NCBI GenBank assembly: GCA_963920635.1 | Contig: OY987299.1 | Location: 132,801,373-132,865,372 of the forward strand | DNA: 64,000 nt | Source: Pseudeuparius sepicola | Taxonomy: Eukaryota > Arthropoda > Insecta > Coleoptera > Anthribidae | Direction of reading: 5' to 3' | In this document: positions 13,701 through 22,700 of the stretch, in pieces | Layout of the letters: every line of letters starts with the position of its first letter | How positions within the stretch are numbered: the stretch's first letter is position 1 | The notes under the pieces: generated by a model | The model's input: the letters and a program-made list of their open reading frames with translations, nothing else | Told to the model about the DNA's origin: nothing | The model's database searches: none | Program-made: the position numbers and the translations under genes

Positions 13701-16700
13701 TTTCATTGTTATTACGTGAATGTGCCTATTTTTCAGGAGGAGGAGGTCGAGGAGCCACTCGAGGACAAGGAGTAAAAAAGAGGAAAACACAGAGAACTCA
13801 TCTCCGAATAACAAGACGATGCTGATGTCGACAGAAGAGGCAATGATGATGGTGCACGGTGACATGACGTCGATAAGAGATGGAAACGTCACTCACCAGT
13901 GCATACAGACAAATTTGGCCGATGTCATCTGTGGTGGTATGTATAATATATATAATATATAATATATAAATATATAATATATAAAATATATAAAAATATA
14001 ATATAATTTTTTTTTGCCTTCAGTCCCTCGTTTTAGAGACTAAATTCCCACTTTTCGTCATAGTTTGACTAAAAAGTGGCTTTGCCAGTTGGCTTTTCCA
14101 CTTTAATTACTTTTTAATTACGATTTTTTACCATATTTTTTTTTCCGCCGTACTAAAATATGAATGTTAATTAAATGTTCTATTTTATGTTTGACTTAGT
14201 AAGTTATGAACTAGACATTCATCTTGCCTTCCTATATTCTAGAACCCTGTATTATCGTTTAAGCTTCATTTTTTGCCGTTTCCGCGGCGAAAACCCAACG
14301 AAAATCGCGCGAAAGGGTTGCCACACGTCCGTTGGCGTTCATACCGAGGTTCATACAAAGTAAGGCACTGACGGTTGCGGCGTGGTTAGACAATGCGGCG
14401 GTTCGAGAAAACACCTTCGCTTCTAACGTTTTTAGGCAGTTTGTACAGAGTGAAGCAACTACGTGTTTTCTTTGTAATTGAGGATGAGACTGAGGTGGAA
14501 TAGATTAAAATTGTTAATTTCATCCAAAAATTCAGGGGAGGGGGCAGCCCCCCCTGCCCCTATATAGCGGCGACTTTTTTATTTGTGAATATTTTTCCAT
14601 TTCTCTAAAACCATTTTTTGTGCAATTTTTCAAAGAATTCATTCAGAAGATCGCAGTTTTTTTTGTATTGTTTACCGTTAAAAAAATAAAACGCACAAAA
14701 ATCAAAGTAGACATATAATAGGCTTTTGAATTTTTTCGTACCTATCCAGTTTTTCATTGTAAACAAGTTTTCTTAAAATATTTTGATGTGAAAACAGCAC
14801 AAAGTGCACTTTTCTAAAAAAAAGTGGGGAAAATGACAAAAAAATCAAAGTAGGCCTAGACTCGAAATTTCGCATACCTACCTAATCAGTTTTTCATTCT
14901 GAACAAATTTCCTTAATAACATTTTGTCGTAAAACCTACAAAAAGGACACTTCACTGATATGATGTGGAAAATTAGTTTTTTCATAATTTAGAAAGCATA
15001 CGTGATTTTTCGACATAAAATTATGTCGCAAATTAGTTTCAAACCAAGCAGGGCTAATCCCCAGAAGGACAAATTTCAACTCGATTTTTTTTTTTATTAT
15101 TTACTTACACCCTATATGTGAACTCAATCCGTGAACACACTGTATATAGCCATCAGGTTAAAATAATTTCAGTTGGTCATAGTTTTAGTTTCGTTAAAAT
15201 GTAATAAAAACATTGATCTAAATAAAGGGAGAACAAATTATATAGTATACTTACACACTGTCAAAAACCTATCAAAAGATAATTATTTAATATACAGTGT
15301 GTCCCAATTTGATACTGGACACCTCAGAAATATATGAAGGGCAAGGAAAACAAATGGTCTCTATTTTTTTATTGGTAGTACCAAGGGAGAGTATCTCATA
15401 GGCGGTGGTATTTGGATGGGGTAATTACCTATTTCATGGCCTGCTATGATTTTTTAAAATAGCAAATTTTCAAGAAACCCTATTAGGGATTTTTTTTACG
15501 ACAAAATGTTATTAAGAGAACTTGTTCAGAATGAAAACTGAGTAGATTCGCAAAATTTCAAAAGGCGAGGCCTACTTTAATTTTTAGAGTTATCTCCCGC
15601 TTTTTTCTTAGAAAAGTGTCTTTTCTGGAACTTTCAAGTCAAAATTTTATTTTTTCACGATGATTAAGTTTCCTTAATAATATTTTGACGTGAAAGCTCC
15701 AGAAAGGACACATTTCTAAGAAAAAAGTAGAAGAAAAAGGCGAAAAAGCTAAAAATCAAAGTAGGCCTAGACTTTTGAAATTTTGCAATTCTACGCAGTT
15801 TTTCATTCTGAACAAGTTTTCTTAATAACATTTTGTCGTAAAAAAATCCCTAATAGGGTTTCTTGAAAATTAGCTATTTTAAAAAATCATAGCAGGCCAT
15901 GAAATAATTACCCCATCCAAATACCACCGCTTATGAGATACTCTCCCTTGGGACTATCAATAAAAAAATAGAGACCATTTCTTTTCCTTGTCCTTCATAT
16001 AGTTCTGAGGTGTCCAGTATCAAATTGGGACACACTGTAGTTAAAAGGCAATGGTGTTAATGCAAGTATTAAAGAGTCCCTGCAAGTAATGAACCTCTTT
16101 TGACATATTGTTCGACTAATATGGGTGAAAACTTAACAAAAAATACTTACATGAGTGTTAGATAAAAAAATCATAACTTCTAACAACACCTATCATTTGT
16201 TTAATAATTATAAATGTTTAATTTTTAATTTACTATTTTTACGGACACTTATGTGAAGATTTTTTAAAAAACATGTTTATTTGGATAAGGAATATAGGCA
16301 AATACGGCGGGTCGTTCCATATTAGTTACAAAAAAAAACAGTTTTCTCCTGCAAAAATGCAAAAAAAACAGAGAAGAAAAACCTTATTAAACATTTAAAT
16401 ATTTCAAAAATAAAAATTATTGAGTTTAGGAATTATTAAGTAATTGAATTATGATAAACATATGAAAACCATCAATGCCAGTTCCAAAATTAACTGAGTT
16501 TTGATGTTTTTTAACATGTAATATTTCCGTTTAAGAAGGTAATATAATAAGCCCACAGGCACAGGCGAGTGGCGTATAATAAAACTGCAACTTCATGATG
16601 AGATGTTTCCATAAGATTGTACCGGTAGTAATTTTCTCGTGCAGCAATAAGCCGATTCTACCTATACTATCGTACACCAAGCAACAAGGTATACGAGAGC

Positions 16701-19700
16701 ACTAACTGTGAGTAGAGCGCGGCGATAGCGGCTTCTACAGCCCACAGCGCGAAACGGCGAGAGAAGCAGAGTTCTTCGACTCGGCATTACTGGCGATTGC
16801 GCCGCTCCGCCGCGCCAGGTCGTTCACCCGAACAGCTGTCGGCGGCGTAAACTGTAAGTGCGCAGTGCGCACAAGCGGCAACATAGCATACCGGAGCGCC
16901 GGGTTATTGGGGTACTAAGGTTGATTTGCCCCACGTTCTAGACTGTGTGGTTGGCATTTTTCACATCATCACTGAATCACCCCCCATTAACGTATACCTC
17001 AGTGGCGGCCCGTGGGTTTTGGCAGCGGGTGGGCAAGGTGACACCTCCCCCCCCCGCAAAAAATAGGGAAATAGGGACATGTTACTCTAGTTAGTCAATT
17101 TACTTTTGGAATCGGAAACTCGTTAAGTACGCCGTAAACTGACTTAGGTAGGTACCTATCTATCGCAAACTTTCCAAAAATAAACAGTTCAGCAAGAACC
17201 AACGAGAAGGTCAGAGTGTTTTCACATATTAAAGCGCCGATTTAACAAAAAATTTACTATATCACCTGTACCTGTGATACCTGTACTGTTATTGTTGTTA
17301 TTACTGCTTACCAGCAGCCCCTGCACCTGCAGAATAGTTGCCTCGACTGCTTGGTCTTGGTCGCACCCCCGGCACTCCATTATCTCGATCGCGAAAAAAT
17401 AGTAGCACCTACGAAAACGACTCCGTAAAACTGAATTAGAATTAAGTTATCATTAGCACGCGGCCACGCGGCCTGTAGCCCGAAGAGAGAGAGATAGCAA
17501 TAACAACAAGTGCATGCATCGCATCATTTGCATGACAAGGAAGTCGAAGTCGGACGTTCCTCCCCCAGCGTTCAAAAAATGGGCTCGCCGGCGCGCCCGA
17601 GCCTCCTTGCCCAATTTCCCTATGCCTGACTGCCTGGCTCAGCGGCGCCTATCCCGGCCGGAAAATCAAAAATTCAGTTTGCTGTTTGTTTTGTAATGTA
17701 CCTAATAAACTAATAAGATTTGAGATTTGAAAAAAAAAACAAAGGAACGTACGTTACTAGTTACTAAGTACTTTCAGATTTGATTGATAAATGATAAATG
17801 GTAAGTATAAAGTAGGTATAAGTATAACTTTTTTGCAATTCGAATGTAGATCTAAATCGGTTTTCGTTTTCTCTTTGCCCTTTACATTCATTCTAATTCT
17901 AATTTATTGAAAATTGGACCGATTATGCGATTGTGATTAATTAACTGAACGTGAACGTGAATATACACGTATACTTTACATACCTTACCGAAATAAAAAC
18001 GTAGTTAGCAACTGACTGTTAGGTACTAATAGTAATAGTTACACACTTACATAGACATGGATTCATTTTTCCTGAATTTTCGCGACTTAATTTACCTATG
18101 TAAATGCGTTTTGACTCTGCAGACAAACGGCAGCGTTCGGTCGCCGCTTCCGGCCGCTTGCCGCTGAGTCGGCTCGTCTGGTGGGCCGGCTGGAGTCCCG
18201 CCCACCCAAATAACATTTAAATGCAGAGTATGCGTAACCTACGTTTATATCTTCGCGCAGCTCGGGCGCGTAGCTCTCGTCGCAGACGTATAGCTTGGCT
18301 AATAAGGCTAAGATTCGCCCGGTACGGGCTGGCCCATCGGCATCTGCATCGGCTGGGAGAGCCGCGCACCGCAGTTTGGGAAATTCCATCGCGCCCTCCC
18401 ATAATAATTACCAAATTCAAACATTTTGAAGCTATAGCTATATGTCGCAGGCTTATTGTAAAATCAGTCTTATTATATATTATAATACGCCTAGGCTTTT
18501 TTAGTACGACTAGGCGCATTGTAATACTACTCAAATAATTAAGAATCTCACAATTTGACTGACAATTTTAGGCGTATTATAATACGCCTGCCGCTTCTTA
18601 CGTTGGGTGGGCACTGCCCACCCTGCCCATTGCCACGAGCCGCCACTGGTATACCTACACATATATTTCTGGATTGTCTTTCTGCAGGAAACGCCAGCGA
18701 CAAGGTGCTGTACGCCCGCCCCAAGAGGCGGTCGGCGTCGTTCCCGGCGCCGGCGAGGAGTCCCGACCGGAGGCCGTTCCGCCTGTGGGGCACCGGCCGG
18801 AGATTGAGGCGATCCGCGTCGACCCGCACCATACACAAGAGGTGCAGCGCGGCCATGGTTGCGGCGGCCGCCTCGCCGGCCACGGATACCAGCAGCAGTA
18901 CCGAGTACCCTGGCGGTGACGAACCGGTGCCCGTACCCAGTGAGTGTCGTTTGATTTTTTTTTAGTAACTCTGTTTTTTGTCCGATCGATAGGTATTCCT
19001 GGTGCGCAGCCATCAGGAAATATTTTGTATGATATATTACAAAAAGCAAAAAAAAATCACGTTGCAGCAATTTACGCAGACCAGTCTTCAAGCTATATAT
19101 GTCTGTGATAGAAGACTGGCTTTGAAATTGTTGGATGTATTTTCTAAATTAAAGAAGCAATTGTGTTCAATTTGAAATGCTGTAATCGATTTGGTGAAGG
19201 CGCTTGTATTAATTTTAATCTGTAAAACTTGAATACCCGCCATTCTCTTCCCACACCTCCAGCACAGACATATATAGCTAGCGAAGCTATATATGTCTGT
19301 GCCTCCAGCCATGTTCATTTTTTGGAATATCCTCATGCCAGCTGATAAGTTTGACCTGGACCTGACGCCTTGTGGGTTGTTGGTCCAGGTTTGACTATCT
19401 TTATATCCTAAAATATGCTCTTGATTTACGTTGCCAGAGAAATACGCCATTTAATATAAGAAATACGCCCCCTATAGGCACAATGCTAAAATAGTCAATG
19501 GGTCAGTCTCTGTTTAAATAAGGGCCATGCCAACAATGAACAACAACAAAGAACAACGCAGTGTAGACCCATGGCACAGAATATTATTCTGTGCCCATGG
19601 CTAGCACCGTTACCATGGTGACGATGGCCCATATATTAGTTCGCATAGTCCCGTCGGGGCGTTGGCATCTTAAATTCAGTCGCGTATTTTCCAAACATTT

Positions 19701-22700
19701 TTCCCAGAAAGGATGTAAGATATTACATTTATGTAACTTATATTTTGAAGAAAAATTTGCAATATTTCTGTGGCAAAAACGTACATCAATAGTTATTTAT
19801 GTACCAAGGCACTGAAGTTCAACTTTTTATGACTCATGTGGAGTTTAGTTGCTGAGGCCTCTGGCCGAGGCAAATAAACCACATGAGTCATAAAAAGAAC
19901 TTCAGTGCCGAGGTACATATTATATTTTTTTTTAAATCGGAAAAAAAAAAGTTTTATTAGGCAAGAAAATAATAATAAGGGATCACCCGTCCACGAACCG
20001 ACTACGCGGGGCGTTGCTTGACTTTACCGATCGCTCTACCTAGGACAAGTATAATGATGTACGGCACCTTCTGACAGAAAAACCAAACTGCTGCTTCTTG
20101 TGCAGCCTACACAACAAATCTATTGATTTTCAAATTTACTAAAATATGTATACTGAAGGATTGCGCTTCTATAGGAAACAATTTCGCAATGTGTACGAAA
20201 AGTTAAATGAGCCTTTATCGGCCGGGTTTTGAATATTTGGTCACTTTTGACGGGCGATTTCTCCGCGTCTGACGTTTGATGTTTACATCTCGCCAAGGCC
20301 TACTTATTGAAAAAATCGTACAATAATGGGCTACATTATTGTACGATTTCTGTGCTTTTAATGACGATTTTGGGACATTTTAATGCCGATTTCAAGAAAA
20401 AATATATTTTTGATTATATAAATAGTCGAAGTCATCAGCTGACATCATGATATTTCAAAAAAAAAAATGTTCAAATTTTACAAATTAAAACTAATACCAG
20501 CGCCTTCATCAAAAGTCTAAAATATCGATTTTTATTATTTTAAACCATAATTTCTTTGCCTATGCCCATACTAAATAAATTTTAAGTAGGTAATCACATA
20601 ATTTTATTTCATAATTTGGTAAGCATTTTTGATAAGTTCGTTTAAGAAAATACATAAAATGCATTTTATTTAATTGAAATAATAATTAGTTATAAATGTA
20701 TTTATTAAAAAAATGTAAATAAATTTATTCAATTCAATTCAATTTATAAGAGCTTTTCTATATATCTGAACAATGGCAAACCCAAAATCTTCTGCTTTGG
20801 TTTTCATTTAGGTACAACAATAATTTTTTCACAATTTTGGGCACTGATTTGCATAAATTGCTGCAACGGGATGTTTTGCTTTTTATACAGGGTGAGTTTC
20901 TTTCGATGCCCCCTATAGAGATCTCGGAAACTAGCAGAGCTAGAACAAAGGTTAAATGAGAAAAGAATTGCAGTTTTGAATGCTCAATCTAATGCCCATT
21001 CTGGATTTTTAAAAAAGTTCATGGCTCACTAGATATTTTGAAAAGAGTGATTTTTTGCTATTTTATCAGATCTCTGATGTAGCGCCGTTATTTCTGATTA
21101 TACGAAAAAACTGTAGAGACAAAAATTGTAGATAATTTTGGGCTTACTAAGATAATCTTATCAAATTTTTTATGTTGTTTGTGATTTTTGAGATGACATA
21201 AACTTGTGCTTTTTTAAATGTAAATCATAGGTGACTGTGGCCTTATCAAACCATTTTTTGAGCTTTCAAAAAATATAATACTCGGCATAGTTATTATAAA
21301 AAATAAAAGAGCTAATTTTCTGATTTTTTTTTAATTTTCGCATAGTCAGTCAGCCATGGAATATTTTCATATTTACGTTCTATTTTATAATTAGACACAC
21401 TTCAAACTTTCTAATATTTTGTGTTTAGCTGGTAACAAAATGTAACAAAATAAAACAAAAAATAAAAAAATCAAATTTAAATTATTATTATTTAAAAGGT
21501 CACCTTTTAAAATAAAAAAAGTGTTCAAACAATCCACCATTATTATTTATGCAAATATTGCATCTTTTTAAAACTGAATTTGTCGCCTTTCTTAGAGAAC
21601 GCCTGTCAATACTGGCAATTGCTTCTAAAACAGCTGTTCTTAATTCAACAATTGTCTCATACTTTTATTTTGTACTGTTCCCCACAAAAAGAAATCCAAA
21701 ACAGACAAATCGAGGGATCGGGGCTGCCAGGAAATAGGTCTATTTCTCCCTATCCAACTATTTGGATAGAGTTGATCTAGGTAATTTCTTACGGGCAAAT
21801 AATTATGTGATGGAGCTCCATCGTGATAATTTTTGTTTTATTTTGTTACATTTTGTTATTGTTACCAGCTAAAAAAATATATTTGAAAGTTTGCGAAGTA
21901 TGTCTTCTTATAAAATAGAACGTAAAATTACTCTATGTGAAAATAAAAAAAAAATCAGAAAATTAGCCATAGCTATTTTATTTTTTATAATAACTATGCC
22001 GAGTATTATATTTTTGGAGAGCTCAAAAACTGGCCGATTTGATAAGGCCACAGCCAACTATGATTTACATTTAAAAAAATACAAGTAATCATATCTCAAA
22101 AATCACAAACAACGTAAAAAATTGGATCAGATTATCTTATTAAGCCCAAAATTATCTACAATTTTTGTCTCTACAGTTTTTCTGTATAATCAGAAATAAC
22201 GGAGCTGCAGAGATTTGATGAAATAGCAGAAAATCACTCTTTTCAAAATATCTAGTGAGCCATGAACTTTTTTTAAAATACAAAAGGGGCATTAGATTGA
22301 GCATTCAAACTGCAATTCTTTCCCCTTTTAACCTTTGTTCTAGCTCTGCTAGTTATTTAGGTACCTCTATATCATGTGTAATGTGTATCTGTATCATCCA
22401 TCTAGCTGTGGCACTCCGAGCCAGAAATGTTTCATTATTTCCTCTCCGAGTAAAGAAAATTCAGTTGCTTTTTATTAGGCAAATAGGTATTGCGAATATT
22501 AAAATTGGTGTGTACTTTAAATATGGGGAACCCTCTATTAATGTACGTCATTTTATCATCTTTAGAAAAGGAATCCTTGCTGTCGAGGCTGTTCAGGAGG
22601 TCCAAGAGGTCGCGGTGCCAGATAGGAACGTTCAGCGCCCAATTTCCTCCGACGGAATGGTTCAATTCCAAGGCGGTGCACCTGCACAACGTGGGCACCC

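Noticed and set aside
16680..16880. GC-rich patch as an extra storkhead exon
   Set aside because: No splice-site pair with compatible phase was found, and exons 13737-13936 and 18688-18939 already join in phase.
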